In this document: piece after piece, positions 46,549 to 56,985 of the stretch
How positions within the stretch are numbered: position 1 is the stretch's first letter
Layout: each line of letters starts with the position of its first letter
DNA from: Numida meleagris
Lineage: Eukaryota > Chordata > Aves > Galliformes > Numididae
DNA: 64,000 nucleotides
Reading direction: 5' to 3'
Assembly: GCF_002078875.1 (NCBI RefSeq)
Contig: NC_034414.1
Coordinates: forward strand, 17,641,471 to 17,705,470
Made by a program: the position numbers and the translations under genes
Notes under the pieces: model-generated
Database searches by the model: none
Told to the model about the DNA's origin: nothing
Seen by the model: the letters and a program-made list of their open reading frames with translations, nothing else

Positions 46549-47917
46549 GAACTCTAAGCAGACAGTTTTAGTGGAGAGAAAATGGGTTTGTGTGTTTTGG
46601 AGAGAGATACCAGAAGGGGCAGCAAATGGAAAATCCTATCTAAACGTTAAGGTGTTTAACTTCACTACCCTTTCTGTTCTGCCTAAGATAATAATTTTGG
46701 ATGAACTTCAGTTCTTAGTACCCTCATACTGTCCACTTCCAGGCTCTAGACATTGGTGTGGAGCAAAATAAATAAATAAATTATACAGCATCAACAGCTC
46801 AGATCTTTAAAAGAGCTCAAATAATATCATCATAAAATAACCCTGCATAATTGTATCCTCTGCACTCTCATTTCTTTCTATAAGTGATCATGCTAAGCAC
46901 CTATTTCAGAAGTTACTCCAAGTTTATTCAAGGATGCATTTAGTTGGATCTGCAGTACTTGTCACTTGTTGGCCAAAACTGACATAAGGGATTTCAGTGT
47001 GCTGCTTTTAACTTGGTGACACTGCCTTTAATTTAGCGTAAGTGATTATATATGTTTGACTGTCAAATCACTGTATGTAGCTTTTGTGGTTGGGGACTTG
47101 TTTTATCAAAGAATTCTGCTGAACCTCTTCCAAACCAGAACTCTCATGTGTATAATTATATTGTATTTTCATTATATAAACTGTATTTTTAAGACTGAAA
47201 ACATATGAAATGATTATGGGAATGTGCATTCTATACAACACCACCACGTACTTGTGGGAAGATAAGTTTATAACATTAACCAAATGTTGTCATTAATATA
47301 CAGGTACAAGATGCATCCTTGTGACCTGTGAATCTCTTAATGAGGGAATAAAAGGATCTGCAAATACATGCAATTGCACTTCAGATTGAATGAAATTTAT
47401 AGCAAACTTTACTTTGCAGTGAATAAACACCTCAGTGGTACTTAGTGGAAGTAGATGTCAAATATTCACAGCTTGCTGTTGAACTTGTAGCCAAGTTAGG
47501 TGCTTTCAAAATGCCTTTCAAAGGGATACTTCTGCAAATGTTTATTGCTGCTTTAATGTGCCTAACAGGTGTGAATACAATGCTGGAAGTATTTTGATGT
47601 TTTATCCCATTTTTTTTTTCCTGGGATTATGTCATTAATTTACTTCCATTGTCTTGCTGCAATCCCCTGAGGAAATAATTCCAGTTCAAGTAGGTACCAG
47701 AGAGACCAACCTTTTAAGAGATCTGCACTACAATATTGATTAAGGCAGGGTCCAAAACTATACCCAGTAGCAAGGGTTGGCCAAGAGACATGAACTGCAC
47801 AAGTTCTGAGAAAACTGTCAACACTATCATGTCTGCAGAATGTGCTCATTCATAGATTTATTGTTATTATTATCATGATCTTCTTAACAAGGTTGTCAAG
47901 CATTGTCCTTATGCTTA
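46549..47917. other. Non-coding, nothing recognised
   Basis: AT-rich. Frames at 46541-46771 (+) and 47640-47849 (-) are motif-free. A short (AATA)n run near 46768-46780. Confidence 0.5.
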
Positions 47918-47948
47918 AAAAAAAACAAAACAAACAAACAAAAAAAAC
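47918..47948. repeat. A-rich (AAAC)n tract
   Basis: An A run followed by AAAC/AAC units and another A run. It abuts the MIR-like remnant to its right. Confidence 0.7.
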
Positions 47949-48062
47949 AGAGAACTGAAGCATCATGTCAAAGTAAGCAGCTTACCAAGAACATACTAAT
48001 ACATATGTCAACAGAATTCAGTGCTTGAATTCAATTCTCATCCTGCACCCTTACACTCTTGC
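47949..48062 (-). mobile_element. MIR-like SINE remnant, weak
   Basis: 'cagagaactgaagcatcatg', 'gtaagcagcttaccaagaac' and 'tgaattcaattctcatcctg' lie in the same order as the reverse complement of MIR ('cagagaggttaagtaacttg ... cacacagctagtaagtgg ... ttcaaacccaggtctg'). Divergence is high. Confidence 0.35.
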
Positions 48063-49539
48063 CCTAAATAATAAGCTGTCTGTTTTTCCTAATGCCTTTG
48101 GTAGCTCCGTAGTGAATAATCCTGGTAATTTTTCCCCCCGACCTCAGTAACTTTTGCTTGATTCATGGTGGTTCTTAAAAATAATAATTTTTAAAAAACA
48201 GCCCTCAAAGGAAATAAAGAAACTATGGGGTATTTTGTGAAAGCAAACCTGTATGTGTATATACACACACATGCACACAGAATTATACTCTTTCAGACAT
48301 GCAGCAAACTAGAGAAAACATCCACCATCAGAACTATCTGTGAGTCACCTCAAATGAATGCTGTTTCAAGGCAATCCTATGCAATAGATCGATAAACAAT
48401 GTCTTCAGTTTGTGGTGGGGAGTTTAGGCCCAGTCATTTACAAGCTAAAAAAAAATAGGTCAAGGAATAGTGGTGATAACTTGCCTTATCACCGGGCGGT
48501 GTGTGTGTGACCACTGTCATCTGTAGCTCCTGAGCAGTATGCTGATGTGGGTGCTGAGCCCTCTGCAGGGCTGGCAGCACAGGAGTTACTGATGCTACAG
48601 TGCTGCAAGCCTGAGTGGAAAATCAGGGCCAGGGTCTAAAAATCTCTTCTTACAAGAGATGCATTATGATAAGTTATCACAAAGTTTTACAAGGGCAACA
48701 AATGCAGAGGGATACCTGTGTCCAATGAAATGTTCTGAATCTTCAGAGAAACCATCTGAAGGCAGTTTTGCAGACTTGCTGCAGCAAATTCCTGCAGCAC
48801 ATTCTGAAAGTCCCCAGCCTGAGTCACTCTGAGCTCGACTGCAGAGCTTGGAAGCTGATGAATCACTGTTGAGCAGTATGTATGTTTTTATAATCTTCGC
48901 TTTAAGTAATGTCCATTCAAGATCTAAGCTAATGACCACTGGATAAGGGTGCGGATGGAATGTGGTTTCCACATTTGGAAACACGCTGTGATGAATCTGT
49001 TCTTTAAGTGTGTTTATGTTTGAGGGACTTTGCATGCAGGCTATCTCCTCAATGGCATGTTAAACTCTGCTCTCCGAGGAGAAGAGTGCAAGAGAGGTAG
49101 AGGGGGGAGGAGAAGAATCCAAAAGGATGGAAAATCTGCAAAATGCATTTCTTTGGAAGCACTAAAGTTGAATTTGCAAGGTTTGAAGTGTTTCTCATTC
49201 AAGGGAACTCTGATAATTCACCACAAATTATTACAGTGTTGAGGGGTCTGAATCTGCGGAACGAGTCACCATTTTCAGTATCTCTACGATGAATGTTGTT
49301 TGCTAGTACGTTATGCGTTCAAACACCGAAATGATTTGAAATCTTTGCAGATGATTTTTGCTGAGATTGTAAGCTTTATTAATTTCACACCATCTCCTTC
49401 CTTCTTTCCACGTCTCCATGTGCATACTTTATTTCAGCACAGCTTTTAGGCACAGCTCCCATCACGTGCATATTTCCATTGGAGACTATTCATTCATGTG
49501 TGGTATCCTGCAGACCCACTACTGCAGCTTCTTATAGTT
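48063..49539. other. Non-coding, nothing firm recognised
   Basis: Includes a short TG/TA/CA block (48253-48281), a minus frame of 123 codons (48664-49035) without motifs and a purine-rich run at 49078-49125. Confidence 0.5.
48253..48281. repeat. (TG)/(TA)/(CA) mixed microsatellite
   Basis: 'tgtgtatatacacacacatg' with flanking CACACA, a self-complementary dinucleotide mix. Confidence 0.65.
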
Positions 49540-49637
49540 CATAGAATCATTAAGGTTGGAAAAGACCTCTAAGATCCTGTAGTCCAACCACCCACGTGCC
49601 ACCAATATTGCCCACTAAACCATGTCCCTAAAAGCAT
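49540..49637 (-). mobile_element. CR1: CR1 LINE 3' terminal fragment
   Basis: 'catagaatcattaaggttgg', 'aaaagacctctaagatcctg', 'tagtccaaccacccacg' and 'ccactaaaccatgtcccta' give, on the minus strand, the last ~98 bp of a CR1 with a good match to the chicken-type 3' end. The copy at 470-735 appears to be of a related subtype. 5' truncated and non-functional. Confidence 0.93.
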
Positions 49638-49969
49638 GGAGAGAGTTTAGTTCCTAAAGCACAGAAACTTGAGCTAGGAATGTAATGATTGGTCTGAAGA
49701 CAACACAGGATTACCTTTGGCTTTTCACCCAAACTGGTGTAAACAAATTCCCTACTCCCAAAATAACTTGCAAGATACCTTTCCCCCTCCTCGCACTTAA
49801 GTATTCCTCTGCACTTCCTGATTTTGGCAGGGATGTTTCAGAAATAGCTATTACGATGATGTTTCCACTCTGAAAGAGGAAGCACTGGGTGGGAGGAGTT
49901 AGGAGCGGAACAGAGGAAGCAAAGCTGTTTCATGCCATCTCAGGCTCAACTTTCACAGCAAATAGGTGG
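49638..49969. other. Non-coding flank of CpG-rich segment
   Basis: Ordinary sequence; GC content starts to rise near 49860. Confidence 0.5.
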
Positions 49970-50215
49970 AAACGCATCTGGGTGCTGAGCCGCCAGAGCC
50001 TACCCTCGCCCGGCGCGAGGCCAACAGTGCATGCACACAACGCGCAGCGTGCGTGGCCCCTCGCATGGCTCGGCACAGCTGATGCTGACAGCTCAGCACT
50101 GCTGAGCCGAGTGAATGAGGCGAGGTCAGGAGGGAGGCAGCAGCGGGCTCCCCTCCCTGCGCCGTACATGAAAGGTGCTGCTGGGACGGCTTGCCAGTGC
50201 GGCTTTGTGTGCAGC
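49970..50215. promoter_or_regulatory. CpG-island-like segment, candidate promoter
   Basis: Counted by hand, about 18-19 CpG dinucleotides fall in roughly 240 bp (for example in 'ctcgcccggcgcgagg', 'acgcgcagcgtgcgtgg'). The segment is clearly GC-rich against AT-rich surroundings. By my count the CpG frequency is near that expected from base composition, which meets the usual length, GC and ratio idea of a small CpG island. Open frames cross it on both strands (49889-50326 +, 145 codons; 49930-50169 and 49953-50294 -), as GC-rich DNA allows, and none is recognisable. It could be the promoter of a non-coding transcript or an unmethylated enhancer. No TATA box or clear initiator seen. Confidence 0.45.
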
Positions 50216-51477
50216 AGTCATGCTGGAGAAGCTGCTCTGTCACATGTTTGTCAGCCAGCCAAGATTTTAATTCTGAACTTTTCCATGAAACCAATAGCTA
50301 CATTTTCTGGCTCTGGCCCGCTCTAGTGCTTGGCCAGGGCTATGGGAATGAAATGTCAAAGCAGCCTGTCTATGAATTGAGATTGCTTTCATGCGTCTCC
50401 ACCTGCTGGCTGGCATTTCACTAATTGCAGCAGCCTGTGGGGATGACAGTGGACTTGAAGTGAAGAGCTTATGTGGGAAGTGTAACTCAGTTCTACGAGA
50501 AGACAAATGAACGTGATCGGAGAGATTATTTTCTAACTTGACAAAGAGCATTGTCCTGCGTCACAGGCCACAGGTGGAAGGCCACTGAAGTTTTCAAGCC
50601 ATGCTTTTGAGCTTCTGAAGCCTCAGCTGAAACATAAGCACTAAGCAAGGTTTTTGGAAGGAATTCACAAAGTGTGGAGACATTAACATACTATTTCACG
50701 ACTAAAACCAGATGCTGAGGATGCTAATGTGCTCTCATTGACACAGTGAAAGAGGGAAATTATTTATTAATATCTGGAAGCATGAGCGTTCTGGGGCCCG
50801 CAGTCTATTTTCTGTGTGGTTAGGAAAGCAGTTACTTAGCAAATGTGGGCAGGCAGCTGTTTCGAATGGAAAGGAATAGAAATGATTAATGACTTCTATG
50901 CTTTAAAGAAATGAACCCACAGGATTTCTTTCTTCTACTGTGCTGTCCCACTTGGCCATTTCTGTCATGTGCCCTGGGACTTTCTTTGGAAGTTTTCAAT
51001 GGTCTGTCTTGAACTACTCTTTAGAAACTTACTGGACCAGATCTGGAGCCAGACAGATGCCAGCTGTGGATCTGATCCATTTGCACGTACATTCACAGGC
51101 TCAGAGCACAGATTACCAACACTTGATATTCCATGAACTTTGCACCACATCTGCAATAGAATATCGTGCTTTCAGATACTACAGTGATGGGTGCAGTATT
51201 AAATCCTATTTAGAAAAAAGGAAAATTCTTCTAGCTGCGCTTTGTTTAGGTGTTGTATTTTACAATGTGGAAGGCAAGAGGCACTCTTAGGAACTGAAAC
51301 AATGCAGGGGATAAACCCTTTCTCTGATAATAATGTCAGATGTCAATACTGATCATTGATATTTTACAATCCTCTGTACTCACACTAATGGCTTGCTTCA
51401 TTCCAGCCAAACTGCTCTGTCATCTGTTTCTTGTGTATGCTTTCATTTAGCTCCTTAGGTCTTGCATGTGTAGCATT

Positions 51478-51547
51478 GGAAGGTGGAAAAGGTTAAAAAG
51501 AAGATGAGGAAGAGAAAGAGGAACATGGAGAAAAGAAAAAGGAAGGC
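51478..51547 (+). repeat. Polypurine tract, about 70 bp
   Basis: Nearly all A and G from 51478 to 51547 with few interruptions ('agaagatgaggaagagaaag' in the centre). Low-complexity purine DNA that could form intramolecular triplex, though it lacks strict mirror symmetry. Confidence 0.6.
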
Positions 51548-52763
51548 CATACAAAACATGGATATTTTCACTGAATTGTTCACAGTGAATCATCCAGCCA
51601 GTGTTGTTGAAGTAGTACTTACTGGGGACAATCCCATTGTCCTGTGAGTTGACTGTATGGAATTATTTTCAGTTTACTTCAGTAATAATGAGTGCGTGAT
51701 TTGATCCACTAAAGGTTCTATTCCCCTATTTTTGGTTTATGTGTTCAGAGTGCCAAAGCATGAAATATGAATGTTTTTTACTCAAAAGTATTCCCCCATT
51801 TCAGAAGTGTTGTTCCGTATTACCAAGCATTGGGAACAGGATTTTAACTGTAGAAAGCGGTGAAGGTGCCCATTGCATACCTGTATAATGAAGCACCATT
51901 AAGCATATTTATTCCATAGCTAGACAAGTAATGTTCTTGCTAGTTCAGTATATTTGGTTATTGCTACCACTACACATCTGACTGAATTAGCTAGCTGCAT
52001 GAACTTGAAGTATCGCTTAAATTAGAAGGCTGTATGAGTTGAATACATCCTGAATGTATCTAATACCTTAGCTAAACACAGGCACCAAGCTAGAAAGAGT
52101 TCTCATAGATCACAGCAGGACTGGAAGATGATATTTCCTCGTCTGCAAGTATATCACTCTCAAGCCATCGTTTCAACACAGGAAGTTATCTGCTACCTGG
52201 GGTAACAATGTGCGCTCGAGCACAATTGGTCTGCTGTCTGATGACATTTAAGAATCAGCAACTTAAGGATTTCTTACAACATCATCAAAAAAGTTCAACG
52301 GATCATTTTAACTAAGCTTCTTTTAGAATTCCTGAATAAACTGATGCAAAATGAAAGTAATTTTTGCACATTTGCACTGCATGCTTCATTTACATCAGTT
52401 ATTTCCAGTCTAGGAGTAAAGACTCAAATGAGTAGTGCTTCTCTTTCTGTATGTCTCTCTAGGTGTCTGCCAGGTGGGCAGCTGAATTAGCACTGATGCC
52501 ATTCAAAGCTCCCAGCACAAGGATGGACTTTATACATGTTGGTACAGAAAATTACGCATAGGGTGGGTTTTAGACCTATGTTCAGTCCACTTCACTGGAA
52601 GCAGAAGCTGGTCCAATAGCCTGAATCTTCTTTCAGAGGCTATTTTTGAGACTGCTATCACTCAGGCAGGAAGTATGATTGTGTATGTGAGTGTGTGCAT
52701 TGCTGTGCTGCTGAACACCATGTGAGAGATGGACCTATTTTCTCAGGTTGATTCTTATTCTTC

Positions 52764-52781
52764 TTTTTTTTTTTTTTTTTT
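52764..52781 (+). repeat. Poly(T) tract, 18 nt
   Basis: Uninterrupted T run; no retroposed body recognised beside it. Confidence 0.8.
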
Positions 52782-53721
52782 AATTGCAAACTACTTCCTG
52801 AAAACCTCTCCCTGGTAACCTTGGAGGGTACAGCAACAAGCATGGATGTCTTTTTCCTACCTGGATCATATAGTTGATGTGCGAACGGATTGATTTTGTC
52901 CTCACCTGCTTTTCTGATCTCTTTTAATTTTCAGTCCTGTGTATCACTTAAGTATTTAGCAACTGCTCGTTTGACACCGTCTCAGTTAACGCAGCATTTG
53001 ACTAAGGAGTCCTCAGTGAAAGGTCTCCTTGTGCTGTAGTGCAGTGTTTCTGCATGAAGAGGCATATAAAAAATGCTATGAATTTTACACAGTTTTCCAA
53101 AGCGTGTTGATGCTAAGCAAAACGTGAGGCAGGTGAAGAGTCCTTTGCATCATTTGCCAATAGGTCATATACCATTTGGTGTTCTTGGGCCTTGCAATTG
53201 CACTTCAAATGAAGAAATACTGATTATGAACGCTTCTCTACAAATACAGTTATTAGTGTTTCTGTTTTGGCAGGAGAATTGTTGCCTGCAAATCCTTTGC
53301 CAGTCTCTGGGTATAATAATGAACAATTGTGATCGAAAATAAAAGTCAGTGGGAAATTGATTATCTGAGAGGCAATTCAGAAGTGTCTTGTGAGCTGTGC
53401 ATTAGCCTGATAGGGACTGCGTCTTATATGAAAGACTATGAAAATGAAGCAGAAAAATGGGTAATCTAGGTAGGAAAAAAACCAGCATGAAGTTGTCTCA
53501 CAGTTAGTGTGCTGTTCATGATATTAGTGTAAAACATGCCTGACAAGTCAGCCAGCTGTGTGCATCTCTGCAGAATGACTGGAAGGCCAGTTTAGGCTGG
53601 TGACTTTGAGGTGACAGTATGCAGTGAAACCCCACCTAGGGCTGGAGTGGCCCCTGTCTCGCATGGGCAACAAAGGAGCAGAAGGAGGCAAACCCCCTTT
53701 TGCGGGTTCTGGCTCAGAGCA

Positions 53722-53741
53722 CTCTCTCTCTCTCTCTCTCT
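53722..53741. repeat. (CT)10 microsatellite
   Basis: Ten perfect CT units, flanked by 'agagca' and 'tgtatt'. Likely polymorphic, and lies 30 bp upstream of a GC-box/ETS-like site. Confidence 0.9.
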
Positions 53742-53770
53742 GTATTCTGCAAGCTGGGGCTTGCAGGCAG

Positions 53771-53782
53771 CGGGGCGGAAGC
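53771..53782 (+). promoter_or_regulatory. GC-box overlapping an ETS-like site
   Basis: 'cggggcggaagc' contains GGGGCGG (Sp/KLF type) overlapping CGGAAG (ETS type). This combination is common in TATA-less vertebrate promoters. It follows a (CT)n run and precedes the longest open frame of the window by about 80 bp. Confidence 0.3.
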
Positions 53783-53857
53783 AAGCTGTAGTCTAGCAGC
53801 ACAAATACTGAAGTAACTTACTTCCCCGGCTGGAACAAGGAGGAACCGTGGAAGGAA

Positions 53858-54412
53858 TTGCAGCTCTCTGAGTCACACTTCCTCCTTGGAGTTTCTCTTG
53901 GAGTAGTGCAGCTCTGCACCATGCCTGAGGCTGACACTGGAGCTATGCTCGTCCATCCTCTCACCCGCAAAGTGACAGGGAGAGAGAACGAGAGGAAGGA
54001 GAAAGACAGTGAGGCAGCAGATTATCATACCCTCAAATCTCCCGATTGCAGCTCTAAATATAGCCAAACAAGTAAAAATCTGCTTTTGGAAGCGGTACAA
54101 CTATGTGGCTCCCAACCCTTCAAACAACATGCATGCGAAAGGCAGCCAGTCCCCTCCCGACCAAGATGCTGGATGGGGAACCATGCTAAGCACATTCTGA
54201 TCTCCAGCCAGAAAGCGAAAAATTCCCAACTGCCACACCTACCAGGGTGTGACCAGAGACTATCAACTAGTTTATATTTGCACTTTGATACACAGCACAG
54301 GCTTAACATCGTACGGTGTATCCCTGGAAAAAAAATAGCAACAAGTTTCAACACAGAAATTCTGTTAGATTGGGAGGCCAGAATAAATAAAAGCCAACGA
54401 GTTGTAGAATGA
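53858..54412 (+). CDS. Longest open frame, 184 codons, unrecognised; doubtful
   Basis: Opens with MQLSESHFLLGV and runs 184 codons to TAG/TGA near 54412. It has a short hydrophobic start, a basic/acidic stretch (RENERKEKDSEAA) and no domain, signal or repeat I can name. An AATAAA lies inside the frame near 54382. Minus-strand frames overlap it. For a window this size, one open frame of this length is about what chance gives, so it is listed because it is the longest and sits after a promoter-like site, not because coding is shown. It could equally be part of a non-coding first exon. Confidence 0.1.
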   Translation: MQLSESHFLLGVSLGVVQLCTMPEADTGAMLVHPLTRKVTGRENERKEKDSEAADYHTLKSPDCSSKYSQTSKNLLLEAVQLCGSQPFKQHACERQPVPSRPRCWMGNHAKHILISSQKAKNSQLPHLPGCDQRLSTSLYLHFDTQHRLNIVRCIPGKKIATSFNTEILLDWEARINKSQRVVE

Positions 54413-55517
54413 CTCGAGGTAGAGCAAAAGATCTCATCTCAAAAATAACACCAAGGCAGTACGCTGCAGATGAAACACATAATGAAAAAACATTCCAAAC
54501 TTCTCATTTGAGAAAAGATTACAAATAAAATAGGCTTGGGCATGCCAAGCGTGAAATCTTTGATATGGAAATGCAGTAATGGTTAAATGAAATGGGCTGA
54601 AAATCTATTTATCAACAGTCTGTAATGCCTTGTTGGATCGTCCCATGAGAAAAGCAAATAAGGAGTAGTAGGAGAACATACAGACACTGTTAAAAGGTTT
54701 ACATACCTCCTGCCTTCATACCTTGAGACACAGTGCTTCACCTTAACTGGAGGTATCTAAAGGTTTAAATGCTGGTATGAGAGCAGGATTCTAGACGCAT
54801 AGCCTGAGACCCAGTTTTCCGGAAGGGCCCAAATGTTCCTGGCTGGAGGAGTCTGAAAGGAACCTGCTCTCTGGAGGGTGACAAGGAGCGCTGGCACCGG
54901 CATGCTGGGTGGCACCTGGGGTGACACCCCCAGGCAGGGGCACCTCTGCCACCCCTACCAAGGCTGCTGCAGGCAAAAAGCTGGGCTACACCACAGCAAA
55001 GCGCTGCTGGCTGAAGGCGGCACCACGCCGCTCTGCTGCCTCATTTCTCTCTTCATTCACAGCCTTCTTTTGCCAGTGGGCAGTAAGTCATTACCGAGCC
55101 CTACATGTGAATCACAAGTGCCGTGGAAATTAAACTCCTTGACCTGCTCGCATTTTTCCCTTTGATGTCAGTCTGAATAGGCATTTTTGACTGAAACATA
55201 GTTTTAATTTTGAGAGCTGGCAAGACAACCACAACCTTCTCTGCAAGGAAGTTCTCCGAAGAAGTCTTTGTTGTTTTTCCCAAATTACTTTCCTAGAGAC
55301 AGAGCGTCGGCATGCAGTGCTGCAGAGGGCCCAGAGCACACTTTCACCGTCTGCAGGTGCAGGAGACAGAAAAACAGCTACTGCACTCCTGGCCGTACCC
55401 CAGATGTGAAGGGGCTAGCCATGGCATGGGGGACCAAAAGCTGTGGCCATAGGGAGCAGTGAAGTGGAGACCCCAGCCCCAACCCATAAGAGCTGGGTGC
55501 TGGGGGTGTATGGTGAG
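54413..55517. other. Non-coding with GC-rich patch at 54800-55050
   Basis: The patch carries overlapping frames on both strands (54791-54976 on -, 54878-55165 on +) as expected of GC-rich DNA. No motif, no repeat family. Confidence 0.5.
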
Positions 55518-55632
55518 CCATAGAATCGTTTGAGTTAGAATGGACCTTTAAAAGTCATCTAGCCCGACTCCCCTGCGATGAACAGAGACACCTACAGCTA
55601 GATCAGGGTGCACAGAGCCTTGTCCAGCCTCT
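55518..55632 (-). mobile_element. CR1: CR1 LINE 3' terminal fragment
   Basis: 'catagaatcgtttgagttag', 'aatggacctttaaaagtcat', 'ctagcccgactcccctgcga' and 'agctagatcagggtgcacag' read, on the minus strand, as a CR1 3' end of a different subtype from the copies at 470 and 49540 ('gatctagctgtaggtgtctc ... gatgactttt aaaggtcc'). 5' truncated. Confidence 0.9.
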
Positions 55633-56839
55633 GTGTGATGAGCTGGCGTGGGGCAAAGCAGCATGGCTGCTGATATGGGGGTGCTGCTGTTTCAGGGGCT
55701 GGGGCTTCACATCATCAAGAGGCTAGGTAACGTGCAAGGCGTCCAATATTAAATTTCCATCAGAAATCATACAATGTTTTGATGAAGCACTGCAGAGATG
55801 TCTGTTTTCAAATCTACAGTTTCCCATCTTACTGTTCCTGACCTGTTTAAAATAATAAAAACAGAAAGCTTTCCAAGATGGATGACACCAGGGCCAGGGA
55901 TCAAAACCTCACTTGTGTTTCTAAAGGCTCTTTCCATGCTTACAAACCTGGTTCTTGCATTCATCAAACACAGAGGACTCTTTTTTTTTTTTTTTCATGC
56001 TCTCAGCCAGGAAACTTCAAAAAGGAAGATGTCCAGGCCACCAATGCCGCTAGCCTTTTTCATTGCTTTACAATATGGTTCTGAAAGCTGCAGGGTTTCA
56101 GGCAAACAAATATTCCAGAACTGTAAAATAAGAATGAATTCAAATTATATACCCATGCTATTTAAAGAAAGATTTTCTTTCAGGCATGTGGCTATTTGGG
56201 AAAAATAATTGTCTTATACGCTGATCTGTAATTTGTCCGTTAGGCTTTTCCTAGAACATTCAGCCTGGCAAAGAAGCAGAAAACAATTTTAAGGCTGGGA
56301 AGATGGCACAGAGGTTGACTTGTTGGAGCTCCAGGCAGCCTCAAGGACTCACAGAAAGTCATATTTAATAGCTAAACTGCTGGAAAAATAAATGCTCATT
56401 GCTGATTCATTACACTAACTCCACAGTTAAGATTACAAGAAGAACAGACCATTTATTTTGGGCCAAATTTTCAAACCTTCTCAAATCCACAAATATAGCT
56501 GATTGACTGCAGAATGTATCTGTCAAAACCCGGTACGCAAATTTGAGGTTCTTTGGTAAAGCTGTAGGAATAGCACTTTAAAACCTCAAGATTTTCAGTA
56601 TTCATAGGAGATTTGCTTTCAGCAGATAAAGGGAGCAAAGAAACGTTGAGACCTGTCCACTAGTTACATCACTGCGCTGCTTCATGTCAGAGGAGGGAAA
56701 GGCCAAAGCAAGTGTCTTGGCTTTAGAACTGTAATGCTGGAAGATGTCACTGCAGGAGGTCTCTAAAAACAGAGTCAAGTCACCACACGCTGGCCACACT
56801 GTATGTCTGTGGATGTCTATACTTTTTTTTTTTTTTCAG
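55633..56839. other. Non-coding, nothing firm recognised
   Basis: A 136-codon frame (55798-56208, +) crosses a poly(T) run (55981-55995) that translates as a phenylalanine string, which argues against coding. Near 56459 'gggccaaattttcaaacc' resembles the start of another ancient reptile/bird repeat, too short to call. Confidence 0.5.
55981..55995 (+). repeat. Poly(T) tract, 15 nt
   Basis: Uninterrupted T run. Confidence 0.8.
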
Positions 56840-56985
56840 CATACAGAAGGAGCCAGCAAGCAGCACAATTTCTGCTTTGATGATTTTATTTCCTATGCGC
56901 GCATGTATGTGGTATAAACTATTCAGGAAATGCTAATGGTGACAACAGTAGCTTAGTTATTGAAGACAAAGTGTTTGCTAGAAAA
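56840..56985 (+). other. Candidate exon, 146 nt, probably non-coding
   Basis: A 13-nt or longer T run plus CAG (acceptor ending 56839) precedes it, and AAA|GTAAGT (56983-56991) follows. All frames contain stops; the longest open stretch from the acceptor is about 30 codons. A homopolymer T run makes an acceptor-like site easily, so the call is weak. Confidence 0.15.

Larger units (their letters stand above)
50216..53700. other. Non-coding, nothing firm recognised
   Basis: Contains frames up to 116 codons (50940-51290, +), a purine tract (51478-51547), and an 18-nt poly(T) (52764-52781). No family recognised. Confidence 0.5.

Noticed and set aside
49889..50326. 145-codon frame over the CpG-rich segment
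   Set aside because: High GC lowers stop frequency, and two minus-strand frames are also open over the same DNA. No recognisable domain.
55798..56208. 136-codon plus-strand frame
   Set aside because: It reads through a 15-nt poly(T) as a phenylalanine string, which is typical of non-coding DNA.
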